A stretch of DNA of 64,000 nt from RZZS01 sp964491785 (GTDB lineage: Bacteria > Pseudomonadota > Alphaproteobacteria > Micavibrionales > Micavibrionaceae): the NCBI GenBank assembly GCA_964491785.1, contig CAZBGS010000001.1, positions 248,001 through 312,000 of the forward strand, in the 5' to 3' direction. Below are positions 8,392 to 16,164 of this stretch, one piece after another. The notes below the pieces were generated by a model, which was given only the letters and a program-made list of their open reading frames with translations, was not told the origin of the DNA and searched no databases. The position numbers and the translations under genes are program-made. Every line of letters starts with the position of its first letter. Position 1 is the stretch's first letter.

Positions 8392-9465
8392 TTATATGGC
8401 GACCTGCCAGACCGGGGACATTTTATGACTGATATGGATTCCGGAATACGGACGAACGTACGCGCAGGGGCCTGCGGACAGACGTTCGGCAGCTATCCTG
8501 AAACGAGCGGCAATCCCTGATTCGCGCGACCCTTCGTGGAAAATCCCGTCGTCAAGAACCCTGCCCGCAGCGGCGGCAAAATCTTCAAGCGTATTATTGC
8601 GAACAACTTTCGCGACCTGCTTGCCGACCGCATAAACCGCTTCTGGCATGGCATCGTAGCTTTCATGGCGAATGGCTTTTATCTGGTTTACATCCATGGA
8701 ATCAACTGCTGCCTGCGGCCATCCAAGCACCTCTTCTATTACCTGACCACAAGGCCAGCCATACTTTTCCAGAATTTCGCCCTTATCATAATACATGACG
8801 GGCTGGGCGTAGCGAAAATCGGCACGCAACAAAATTAATTCAGAACTGGCAAACGCCTGGCGATTAAGTGTACTGGCAATTTTTTCGGCCTGCGGCTCTC
8901 CCCCTCCTGCGGCATGTGCAAGTTCGTGGCAGAATGAAAGGTGATGATGCTGAGACTGGGAAAAACAGCTATCGAAGAGCGAATCACAATTTGAACCCAA
9001 AGCCGATGTTAAACTAGGTGCAATGCTTGCGTGTGGTGCCCACAGTATGGCGCAGAAAGGCTCTATGTAAGCGTGCGGAGAATAATTGTCTGCAAACTTT
9101 TCATACTCGGGATGAAAGAAACGGTGACATTGGGGGCTATATTTCCTGATATCTTCAAGCGAGTCCGACAAGACATATTCTTTCAGTTCGCTGGCCATTC
9201 TAGCAGGTTCAAGATTAAATAGTGCCGCCTTCTCGCAAACAGAACTGCTCCTTGAGAACCTGCCGTCAGGAGAAAAAAAATTCTCAACGGCACGGAAAAA
9301 AGCATCTCTTACTTTGCAGGTATCTTCGTAATCTGCAAACCAGTCACGGATCACCAGAACAGGGACACCGAACGGATCATCGTTTTTGCAATAATCATAC
9401 AGATCTTCCAGAATTCCTTGGCCCTCGGCTTCGGTAGTCGCCTTTTTTTCTATGTTTGGAAATAT
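8392..9465 (-). CDS. Uncharacterised protein with a zincin-like HELAH motif, apparent ATA start
   Basis: I do not recognise the family. The protein (357 residues from the proposed start) carries CHELAHAAGGGEPQAE, a zinc metalloprotease-type HExxH motif with H180, E181 and H184; E190 or E194 could be a third ligand. It is rich in Cys and His around the motif (SQSQHHHLSFCHELAH). No signal peptide is seen, so it is probably cytosolic. The conventional start is a GTG at 9354, which has no Shine-Dalgarno. The frame continues upstream for 37 sensible codons to ATA at 9465, which is preceded by a near-ideal GGGAGG (9476-9471) at 5-base spacing, and a stop lies just beyond. It stands alone and is divergent from rimP. 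Confidence 0.65.
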   Translation of the reverse strand: MFPNIEKKATTEAEGQGILEDLYDYCKNDDPFGVPVLVIRDWFADYEDTCKVRDAFFRAVENFFSPDGRFSRSSSVCEKAALFNLEPARMASELKEYVLSDSLEDIRKYSPQCHRFFHPEYEKFADNYSPHAYIEPFCAILWAPHASIAPSLTSALGSNCDSLFDSCFSQSQHHHLSFCHELAHAAGGGEPQAEKIASTLNRQAFASSELILLRADFRYAQPVMYYDKGEILEKYGWPCGQVIEEVLGWPQAAVDSMDVNQIKAIRHESYDAMPEAVYAVGKQVAKVVRNNTLEDFAAAAGRVLDDGIFHEGSRESGIAARFRIAAERLSAGPCAYVRPYSGIHISHKMSPVWQVAI

Positions 9466-9543
9466 TTTAACCTCCCTTTTCGATTATGTTTAATGGTTAA
9501 TTTTCGGGCGATCAACCGTTTTGTTACGTAAACCACAAAGCTA

Positions 9544-9572
9544 TTGATTTCTTGCCCGCGCCGGTATATATA
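9544..9572 (+). promoter_or_regulatory. Probable sigma-70 promoter of the rimP-nusA-infB operon
   Basis: A -35 element TTGATT at 9544-9549 and a -10 element TATATA at 9567-9572 have an ideal 17-base spacing. Initiation near 9579 would give a leader of roughly 60 bases before the rimP start, containing the terminator-like hairpin at 9605-9632. Confidence 0.55.
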
Positions 9573-9604
9573 AGCAACGATAAATATCCCGAATTTAAGA
9601 TTTT

Positions 9605-9632
9605 GGGTGGGTTCAAAAGACCCGCCTTTTTT
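9605..9632 (+). terminator. Intrinsic terminator/attenuator in the rimP leader
   Basis: GGTGGGT (9606-9612) pairs with ACCCGCC (9620-9626) around a 7-base loop and is followed by six T residues (9627-9632). It has the form of a Rho-independent terminator, but it lies only 9 bases before the rimP ATG and downstream of the likely operon promoter, so it would act on the operon itself. In enterobacteria the corresponding nusA operon is autoregulated at leader terminators; a similar loop involving NusA is an inference here. Confidence 0.6.
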
Positions 9633-9641
9633 GTTAGGTAA

Positions 9642-10142
9642 ATGAAAGCAAGCGCGCTCGAAATCAAAGTTGCGGAAATAGTAAGGCCGGTTGTCGAAGA
9701 TCTCGGCTTTCGCTTCGTATGGGTGCGGATCACCACGGAAAACCAGGGGCAATCAGTACAGATTACCGCGGAAGATCCCGAAACCAGGAGGCTGGGCGTT
9801 GACGACTGCGCACGGATCAGCCGGGCGGTGTCGGTCGCGCTCGATGTCGAAGACCCTGTTCCGGGGAAATACATGCTGGAGGTAACTTCCCCGGGCATAG
9901 ACCGCATGCTTTTTACAGAACGGGATTATGCCGATTATACGGGCTTTGAGGCCAAGATAGAAATGGAAGCGCCTATAAACGGCCAGAAACGCTTTCGGGG
10001 AACCATCAGGAAAGTCGAAGACGGCAACGTGGTTATCGAAAGCGAGGGAAATGAATTCAGACTTCCGGTGGACGCCGTTCGCAAGGCGAAGCTGGTTCTG
10101 ACGGACGAATTGATAAATGCGACTTCAGGAAAGGTAAGTTAA
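9642..10142 (+). CDS. rimP: Ribosome maturation factor RimP
   Basis: Helps assemble the 30S subunit. The 166 residues show the two-domain RimP fold: the N-terminal part with GFRFVWVRIT, then DCARISRAVSVALD, and the VTSPGIDRMLF motif before the C-terminal SH3-like domain. First gene of the rimP-nusA-infB-rbfA-truB-rpsO operon, 4 bases upstream of nusA. Its ribosome binding site (AGG at about 9634) lies just after the T-run of the leader hairpin. Confidence 0.94.
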   Translation: MKASALEIKVAEIVRPVVEDLGFRFVWVRITTENQGQSVQITAEDPETRRLGVDDCARISRAVSVALDVEDPVPGKYMLEVTSPGIDRMLFTERDYADYTGFEAKIEMEAPINGQKRFRGTIRKVEDGNVVIESEGNEFRLPVDAVRKAKLVLTDELINATSGKVS

Positions 10143-10146
10143 AAAA

Positions 10147-11682
10147 ATGGAACTGTTGCAAGTAGCCGATGCAGTGGCAAGGGACAAAAGCATTGACCGC
10201 GAAATCGTGATCGAAGCCATGGAAGAGGCTATCCAGAAAGCGGGCCGTTCCAAATACGGCCACGACCATGACATCCGCGCCCATATCGACCGCAAGTCCG
10301 GGGATATCGAGCTCAAGCGTTACCGCGAGGTGGTCGCGGACGACGCCGAGATCGAAAACGAGGCGGCGCAGCTTACCCTGTCTCAGGCCAGACGCATCAA
10401 GGACGAGGCGCAAATAGGCGAATTCTTCATCGACAGCCTGCCCCCGCTCGATTTCGGAAGGATCGCGGCCCAGACGGCGAAACAGGTAATCGTCCAGAAA
10501 GTCCGCGACGCAGAGCGCAAACGCCAGTACGAGGAATTCAAGAACCGCGCGGGCGAAATCATCAGCGGCGTGGTCAAGCGCATAGAATACGGGAACGTCA
10601 CTGTCGATCTCGGGCGCGCCGAAGCCCTTCTCCGCCGCGACGAGTGCCTGCCGAGAGAGCGTTTTGAAAACGGCAACCGGGTTCGCGCCCTGATCTATGA
10701 CGTCAGGCAGGAGCCCAGAGGCCCGCAGATTTTTCTCTCGCGCACTCATCCTGAATTCATGGCCAAGCTTTTCATGCAGGAAGTGCCGGAAATATATGAC
10801 GGCATCATCGAAATCAGGGCAGTCGCAAGAGATCCGGGAAGCCGCGCAAAGATCGCCGTGATATCAAGGGATTCGAGCATCGATCCCGTCGGGGCCTGCG
10901 TCGGCATGCGCGGCAGCCGGGTTCAGGCTGTCGTACAGGAGCTCATGGGCGAGAAGATCGATATCGTGCCATGGTCGCAGGATATCGGCACATTTGTCGT
11001 TAACGCCCTGCAACCCGCCGAAGTCTCCCGCGTCGTTCTCGACGAGGAGAAAAAGCGCATGGACGTGGCGGTTCCCGACGATCAGCTCAGCCTTGCGATC
11101 GGTCGCAGGGGCCAGAACGTTCGCCTCGCCTCGATGCTGACCGGCTGGGATATCGATATTCTTACCGAGGCAGAGGAATCCGAACGCCGCGCCGAAGAGT
11201 TCCGTACTCGCTCCGCCCTGTTCATCGAAGCTCTGGACGTCGACGACGTTATCGCTCATCTGCTGGTGGCCGAAGGATTCAGCAGGGTTGAAGAAATCGC
11301 GGAGACTCCCATTCACGAATTGAACGACATCGAGGGGTTCGAGGAAGAGATTTCCACGGAACTGCAGAACCGGGCAAAGCTGTGGGTCGAGGAGAAGCAG
11401 CGAGAGCTGCGCGAGAAGCAGGAGGAGCTTGGGCTTCAGGATGATCTGATTACGTTCGAAGGCCTGCGTCCCGACTGGATCATGAAGCTTGGCGAAAACG
11501 GCGTCAAATGTCTTGACGATCTGGCCGATCTGGCGGCTGACGAACTCATCGAAGTTTTGGGCAGCAACAAGATAACCACCTCCCAGGCCAACGAGTTGAT
11601 AATGCGCGCAAGAGAGCACTGGTTCGCCGAAGAGGCTTCAGAGGATGAACAAGCGCAAGAGGTTGCAAGTCCGGCAGCATAA
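10147..11682 (+). CDS. nusA: Transcription termination/antitermination protein NusA
   Basis: RNA polymerase-associated factor controlling pausing, termination and antitermination. Order of domains: N-terminal RNAP-binding domain (1-125), S1 domain (about 135-200), two KH domains (about 205-345, including IGRRGQNVRLAS near the second GxxG) and C-terminal helix-hairpin repeats (about 355-500, DDVIAHLLVAEGFSRVEEIA and DLADLAADELIEVLG). The length of 511 is usual for Alphaproteobacteria. It is followed by a 100-base structured spacer rather than ylxR. Confidence 0.97.
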   Translation: MELLQVADAVARDKSIDREIVIEAMEEAIQKAGRSKYGHDHDIRAHIDRKSGDIELKRYREVVADDAEIENEAAQLTLSQARRIKDEAQIGEFFIDSLPPLDFGRIAAQTAKQVIVQKVRDAERKRQYEEFKNRAGEIISGVVKRIEYGNVTVDLGRAEALLRRDECLPRERFENGNRVRALIYDVRQEPRGPQIFLSRTHPEFMAKLFMQEVPEIYDGIIEIRAVARDPGSRAKIAVISRDSSIDPVGACVGMRGSRVQAVVQELMGEKIDIVPWSQDIGTFVVNALQPAEVSRVVLDEEKKRMDVAVPDDQLSLAIGRRGQNVRLASMLTGWDIDILTEAEESERRAEEFRTRSALFIEALDVDDVIAHLLVAEGFSRVEEIAETPIHELNDIEGFEEEISTELQNRAKLWVEEKQRELREKQEELGLQDDLITFEGLRPDWIMKLGENGVKCLDDLADLAADELIEVLGSNKITTSQANELIMRAREHWFAEEASEDEQAQEVASPAA

Positions 11683-11684
11683 AA

Positions 11685-11746
11685 ACCAGCAAATTCAAAG
11701 CGGCGGCTTTGAAAACGTGGAATGCTGGTGTATATGTTCTACCAGC
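11685..11746 (+). promoter_or_regulatory. Structured nusA-infB spacer with two mutually exclusive stems
   Basis: Segment 1 (ACCAGC, 11685-11690) can pair with segment 2 (GCTGGT, 11724-11729), enclosing a strong hairpin, TTCAAAGC 11694-11701 with GCTTTGAA 11706-11713 around a GGCG loop. Segment 3 (ACCAGC, 11741-11746) is identical to segment 1 and can capture segment 2 instead with an 11-base loop. This 1-2 versus 2-3 choice is the usual layout of an attenuation or translation switch, 36 bases before infB. No U-run follows, so if it is a switch it more likely acts on translation or RNA processing. Confidence 0.45.
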
Positions 11747-11782
11747 GCTTTGCCTGCAAGTTTAAAACTGAAATGAGAGCTT

Positions 11783-14293
11783 ATGAACGACAGCACTGAA
11801 AAAGAAAAAAAGACGCTAAGTCTTGGCAAAGGTACTCTTAGCCTGAAAGGCTCGGCAGGCGTGCAGGCTCGCCAGCATGCCGGTCAGCGCGGCAAAGGCG
11901 GAGTGGCGGTCGAAGTTCGCCGCAAAAGAGTTGCAAAGCCTCAGGAAGAAGCAGGAAAGCAGCAGGACAGACTGGATGAGTTGCAGCATCTCACTCCGGA
12001 AGAAAGGCAGGCCCGCGCCAAGGCATTGAAGGATGCTCTGGCCGAAAGCGAACGCCGCAAGAAAGAGGAGGCTTTAAAGCAATCCGAGCAGGAGAATCTG
12101 CAGGAACAACCAGGTGACGCTGAATCCCGGCAGGAAGAGTCCTCCCAGCCGCTGCCCGAGGACGAGCTTCGCAGGCGTGAACTTGAAGAACTCCACCGGA
12201 TCGAGGAAGAAGAGAAAAAAAGGATTGAAGAGGAAGTCGTTCTTGTTCAACAAAAAGAAGGACAGCATCAAACGGCTACCGAATTTGCCGGTCGCAAGCG
12301 TCATGAGACCGATGACGAGGAACTTTTGCGCGAAAAGGCCAAACGCGGGGTTAAAACTCCGGCAGCCAGAAAAGGCGGGGAAGAAAGACGTCGCGGCAAA
12401 CTCACAGTTACCAAGGTCTTAAGTGACGACTATGAAAGAGATCGCGGGCCTTCCCTTGCCGCCCAGAAGCGGGCCAAGGAAAAGGCGCGGAACATGCTCA
12501 GAAACAAGGAGCCTGCCGCCAAAGTCTACCGTGAAGTGACCCTGCCGGAGACCATTACCGTTCAGGAACTGGCCAACCGTATGACCGAACGCGGTGCAGA
12601 TATCATCAAGTCGCTGATGAAAATGGGGGTCATGGCCACGATAAACCAGACCATCGACGCGGATACCGCCGAACTGATTATTCTTGAATTCGGGCACAAG
12701 GTTCGCCGTGTTACGGAAGCGGATATCGAGATCGGACTCGCCGGTGAAACTGACAGCCAGGATAATATGATTTCTCGTCCGCCGGTTGTTACCGTAATGG
12801 GGCATGTCGACCATGGAAAGACTTCATTGCTGGACGCCTTGCGTCAGACGGATGTGGTTTCCGGCGAGGCCGGGGGGATAACCCAGCATATTGGCGCTTA
12901 CCAGGTAATGCTCAAAAACGGGGCGAAGATCACTTTTCTCGACACGCCCGGTCACGCGGCCTTTACAGAAATGCGCGCCCGAGGCGCCAATGTCACGGAC
13001 ATCGTAGTTCTGGTGGTAGCGGCGGACGACAGCCTGATGCCGCAGACCGTCGAAGCTATAAACCACGCCAAGGCGGCCAAGGTTCCGATTATCGTTGCGA
13101 TCAACAAGATCGACCTGCCCGCGGCAAATCCGCAGAAGGTCAAGCAGGATCTGCTTCAGCATGAAATCGTTATCGAGGAAATGGGCGGCGACGTTCTTTG
13201 CATTGAGCTTTCAGCAAAAAAGAAGATCAATCTGGACAAGCTTGAAGAAGCTATTCTTTTGCAATCGGAAATTCTTGAGCTTCTGGCCAACCCGAACAGA
13301 ATGGCCGAAGGCGTTGTCGTCGAATCGCGTCAGGAAGTCGGACGCGGATCGGTGGCGACGGTTCTTGTTCAGCGCGGGACACTTAAAGTCGGCGATAACT
13401 TCGTCGCCGGGGCCGAATGGGGTCGCGTGCGCGCCCTGCTAGATGATCGCGGCAACAGCATTTCGGCGGCCACCCCTGGCCAGCCGGTCGCCATTATCGG
13501 ACTTCAGGGTACGCCCGAGGCCGGAGACAAGTTCGTCGTGGTTCCCGGAGAATCGCGGGCCCGAGAGGTTTCCGAATACCGCCACCGCAAGCGCCGCGAA
13601 GCGCAGGCCGCGATTGCCGCGAAGAAACGCACCACACTCGAAGACCTGCTGGAGCAGGCGCGGGACGGAAAGAAGGCCGAACTGCCCATGGTTATCAAGG
13701 GTGACGTTCACGGCTCGGTCGAGGCGATTATCGGATCTCTGCTCAAGCTCACCGAAGAGAACAGGGAAATCGCCGTAAATGTTCTGCACTCCGGTGTGGG
13801 CGGAATTACCGAGTCCGATGTGATCCTGGCGCGGGCTTCAGGAGGGGTAATAATCGGCTTTAACGTACGCGCAAATCCGCAGGCTCGTGAAATGGCCCAG
13901 CGGGATGGCGTCGATATTCGTTACTATAATGTTATTTATAATGTCATCGACGATGCCAAGGCCATTTTGAGCGGAATGCTTTCTCCGGAACTCCGCGAGG
14001 AATATCTGGGACAGGCAGAAATCAGGCAGGTCTTCAATATCACCAAGGTCGGCAAGGTCGCAGGCTGCATGGTCACCATGGGCGATGTCCGCAGGGGTGC
14101 AAAAGTCCGGTTGCTACGCGACGATGTGGTCATTCACGAAGGCAAGCTGAAGACGCTGCAGCGTTTCAAAGACGAGGTGCGGGAAGTCAAGGAAGGCATG
14201 GAATGCGGTATAGCCTTTGAGAATTACGACGACATCAAGGAAGGCGACGTCGTCGAATGCTTCGAGGTCGTCGAGAAGAAGCGCGCTTTATAA
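11783..14293 (+). CDS. infB: Translation initiation factor IF-2
   Basis: GTPase that brings initiator fMet-tRNA to the 30S subunit. The long charged, Lys/Glu-rich N-terminus (about 1-250) is followed by IF2_N and the G domain from about residue 330, with G1 GHVDHGKTS, G3 DTPGHAAF and G4 NKID, and then the C-terminal beta-barrel and fMet-tRNA binding domains. 836 residues, within the usual range. The start at 11783 follows the structured spacer; alternative internal starts, known in enterobacteria, cannot be judged. Confidence 0.97.
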   Translation: MNDSTEKEKKTLSLGKGTLSLKGSAGVQARQHAGQRGKGGVAVEVRRKRVAKPQEEAGKQQDRLDELQHLTPEERQARAKALKDALAESERRKKEEALKQSEQENLQEQPGDAESRQEESSQPLPEDELRRRELEELHRIEEEEKKRIEEEVVLVQQKEGQHQTATEFAGRKRHETDDEELLREKAKRGVKTPAARKGGEERRRGKLTVTKVLSDDYERDRGPSLAAQKRAKEKARNMLRNKEPAAKVYREVTLPETITVQELANRMTERGADIIKSLMKMGVMATINQTIDADTAELIILEFGHKVRRVTEADIEIGLAGETDSQDNMISRPPVVTVMGHVDHGKTSLLDALRQTDVVSGEAGGITQHIGAYQVMLKNGAKITFLDTPGHAAFTEMRARGANVTDIVVLVVAADDSLMPQTVEAINHAKAAKVPIIVAINKIDLPAANPQKVKQDLLQHEIVIEEMGGDVLCIELSAKKKINLDKLEEAILLQSEILELLANPNRMAEGVVVESRQEVGRGSVATVLVQRGTLKVGDNFVAGAEWGRVRALLDDRGNSISAATPGQPVAIIGLQGTPEAGDKFVVVPGESRAREVSEYRHRKRREAQAAIAAKKRTTLEDLLEQARDGKKAELPMVIKGDVHGSVEAIIGSLLKLTEENREIAVNVLHSGVGGITESDVILARASGGVIIGFNVRANPQAREMAQRDGVDIRYYNVIYNVIDDAKAILSGMLSPELREEYLGQAEIRQVFNITKVGKVAGCMVTMGDVRRGAKVRLLRDDVVIHEGKLKTLQRFKDEVREVKEGMECGIAFENYDDIKEGDVVECFEVVEKKRAL

Positions 14294-14326
14294 GCCGCAT
14301 CGCCTGATGCAATTTTGAGGGAAAAG

Positions 14327-14707
14327 ATGAAACAACGCAGTTCGGGAGCTTCGCAGCGTCAGTTGCGCGTCGGGGAGCAGATCCGCCATGTGATCGCGGA
14401 AACGCTTCAGCGCGGTCATTTTCATGACGAAGCGCTACTCGACGCGGGAAGGATTACGGTGACAGAGGTCAGGGTTTCGCCGGATCTTAAGCATGCCAAG
14501 ACTTTTGTCATGCCGCTTGGCGGTTTTGACATCGAGAGCGTGCTGCTGGCGCTCAATGAGGCCGCACCCTATTTCCAGCAGGAGATAAACCGGAAGACGA
14601 GCCTGAAGTTCACTCCGAAGGTGCATTTCGTGCCGGATCCCAGTTTTGCGCAGGCCGAGAGGATCGAGACTATCTTAAGAAATATTCCGAAATCTTCCGA
14701 CGGGTAA
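14327..14707 (+). CDS. rbfA: Ribosome-binding factor A
   Basis: Small KH-fold protein (126 residues from the ATG at 14327) that binds immature 30S subunits and helps 16S rRNA 5' processing. Recognised by QLRVGEQIRHVIAETLQRG, ITVTEVRVSPDLKHAKTFV and the C-terminal VHFVPDPSFAQAERIETIL. The ATG at 14327 has a GAGGG Shine-Dalgarno; a TTG twelve bases earlier would extend it. Between infB and truB in the usual order. Confidence 0.93.
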   Translation: MKQRSSGASQRQLRVGEQIRHVIAETLQRGHFHDEALLDAGRITVTEVRVSPDLKHAKTFVMPLGGFDIESVLLALNEAAPYFQQEINRKTSLKFTPKVHFVPDPSFAQAERIETILRNIPKSSDG

Positions 14708-14776
14708 ATCAGCCGGAGGATTGTTTTCGCGTTATACGAGAGGATGAGGGGGTTCGATTGGAAAATTACCGTCATA

Positions 14777-14848
14777 CCCCTCACCCGGCTACAGCTAATC
14801 TCTCTTCGAGGGATAAGCTTGCGCATCCCTCTCCCGCAGGGAGAGAGA
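14777..14848 (+). repeat. Dispersed palindromic intergenic repeat, copy A
   Basis: Between rbfA and truB: a CCCCTCACCC segment, then a core hairpin CTCTCCC-GCA-GGGAGAG at 14829-14845 with a perfect 7-bp stem. The copy is degenerate on its left side: the CTCCGAA flank and the CCCGC/GCGGG hairpin of the other copies are missing. Related copies are at 30066-30121, 46672-46730 and 61347-61459. Confidence 0.6.
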
Positions 14849-14891
14849 AATACTGGCGGAGTTACTACTAGAGTTATGTTAAAAGGCGGGC

Positions 14892-15830
14892 ATGAAGAAG
14901 GGCAAAGGCATTCCTATTAATGGCTGGATTAATCTGGACAAGCCGACGGGGCCGACATCGACGCAGGCTCTGGCGGCAGTGAAGAGGATGTTGCGGCCAA
15001 TGAAAGCCGGTCATGCCGGGACGCTCGATCCGCTGGCGAGCGGGATACTTCCGATTGCGCTGGGCGAGGCGACAAAGGTTATTTCCTTTGCGCAGGATTC
15101 GCGCAAGATCTATTCCTTCACTGTCCGCTGGGGCGAGGAGAGGGATACCGACGATGCCGAGGGCAAGATCGCAGGCAGGTCGGACAACCGCCCTGCCCGC
15201 GAAGAAATTCTTGCTATCCTGCCCGAATTCACCGGCCTGATATCGCAGCTGCCGCCGAAATACTCAGCCATCAAGGTCGGGGGCGAGAGAGCATACGATC
15301 TGGCCAGAGAAGGATTAGAAGTCGAACTAAGCTCCAGAGAGATTGAAATCGAGAGCCTTGAACTTACCAACTGCGAAGCAGAGAGCGCGGAGTTTCGGGT
15401 GGCTTGCGGCAAAGGCACTTATGTGCGCTCGTTGGCGAGGGATATGGGGCGCAGGCTCGGGACATTCGGATATGTGTCCAGGCTGCGCCGGGAAGCGGTC
15501 GGGGTGTTCAATACCGGGAACGCGATTTCTCTGGACAATCTGGAAAAAATGAGTGAAAGTGCGCGCCTTGAAGAGGCGGTGCTTCCGCTTGAGACCGTGC
15601 TGGACGACATCCCGGCTCTGGCCCTGAGCGAAATGGAGGCATCGAGGCTTAAGAACGGCCAGAGCCTGAGTTTTATTTCCCGTCCGGACATGGACAGACT
15701 TGGACGCGCAGGAATAGAAATCGGTTCCGGATACGATCAGACGGCCCTTGCTCTTCTGGACGGGAAACCGGTCGCGCTCGTGAGCGTTTCCGGGGTTCAG
15801 ATAAAACCCGTCCGCGTACTTAACCTTTAG
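14892..15830 (+). CDS. truB: tRNA pseudouridine(55) synthase TruB
   Basis: Forms pseudouridine 55 in the tRNA T loop. The catalytic Asp lies in GHAGTLDPLASGILPIALG near residue 45, and the N-terminal INLDKPTGPTS motif is typical. The C-terminal part (about 240-312) corresponds to the PUA-like extension. 312 residues, normal. It ends directly before rpsO, within the translation operon. Confidence 0.95.
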   Translation: MKKGKGIPINGWINLDKPTGPTSTQALAAVKRMLRPMKAGHAGTLDPLASGILPIALGEATKVISFAQDSRKIYSFTVRWGEERDTDDAEGKIAGRSDNRPAREEILAILPEFTGLISQLPPKYSAIKVGGERAYDLAREGLEVELSSREIEIESLELTNCEAESAEFRVACGKGTYVRSLARDMGRRLGTFGYVSRLRREAVGVFNTGNAISLDNLEKMSESARLEEAVLPLETVLDDIPALALSEMEASRLKNGQSLSFISRPDMDRLGRAGIEIGSGYDQTALALLDGKPVALVSVSGVQIKPVRVLNL

Positions 15831-15843
15831 AATGGAGAGATCG

Positions 15844-16113
15844 ATGTCGGTTACAACCGAGAGAAAACAGGAACTGATCAAGGACTACCGCACCGCGGAA
15901 AACGACACTGGTTCGCCTGAAGTCCAGGTCGCCATACTCACCGAGAAAATCACGAAGCTTTCGCAGCACATGCAAGCTCATAAAAAAGATTTTCACAGCC
16001 GCAGAGGTCTGCTGATGATGGTGGCCCAGCGCCGCAAACTTCTCGACTATCTGAAGAGCAAGGATGAAAATCGCTATCTGACGCTGATCAAACGACTTGG
16101 AATCAGGCGTTAA
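15844..16113 (+). CDS. rpsO: 30S ribosomal protein S15
   Basis: S15 binds the central domain of 16S rRNA early in assembly. The ATG at 15844 gives exactly the usual 89 residues and has GGAGAG at 15835-15840 as Shine-Dalgarno; an earlier ATG at 15832 would add four residues and spoil the fit. Motifs: GSPEVQVAILTEKI, HSRRGLLMMVAQRRKLLDYL and the C-terminal LIKRLGIRR. In most relatives pnp follows directly; here it is 3 kb away. Confidence 0.97.
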   Translation: MSVTTERKQELIKDYRTAENDTGSPEVQVAILTEKITKLSQHMQAHKKDFHSRRGLLMMVAQRRKLLDYLKSKDENRYLTLIKRLGIRR

Positions 16114-16118
16114 TTTAT

Positions 16119-16150
16119 TATATAAAATACGCTGAGCCGTATTTTATATA
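16119..16150 (+). terminator. AT-rich perfect 13-bp hairpin after rpsO
   Basis: TATATAAAATACG (16119-16131) and CGTATTTTATATA (16138-16150) are perfect inverted repeats with a 6-base loop, beginning 6 bases after the rpsO stop. It may end or protect the rpsO transcript, but it lacks a proper U-run and is unusually AT-rich, so it could equally be an operator for the next gene, whose ATG is 15 bases further on. Confidence 0.5.
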
Positions 16151-16164
16151 TTTGAGAGTCCTTT

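Noticed and set aside
10864..11619. Minus-strand ORF of 251 codons inside nusA
   Set aside because: Antisense shadow of NusA with no recognisable domain or ribosome binding site.
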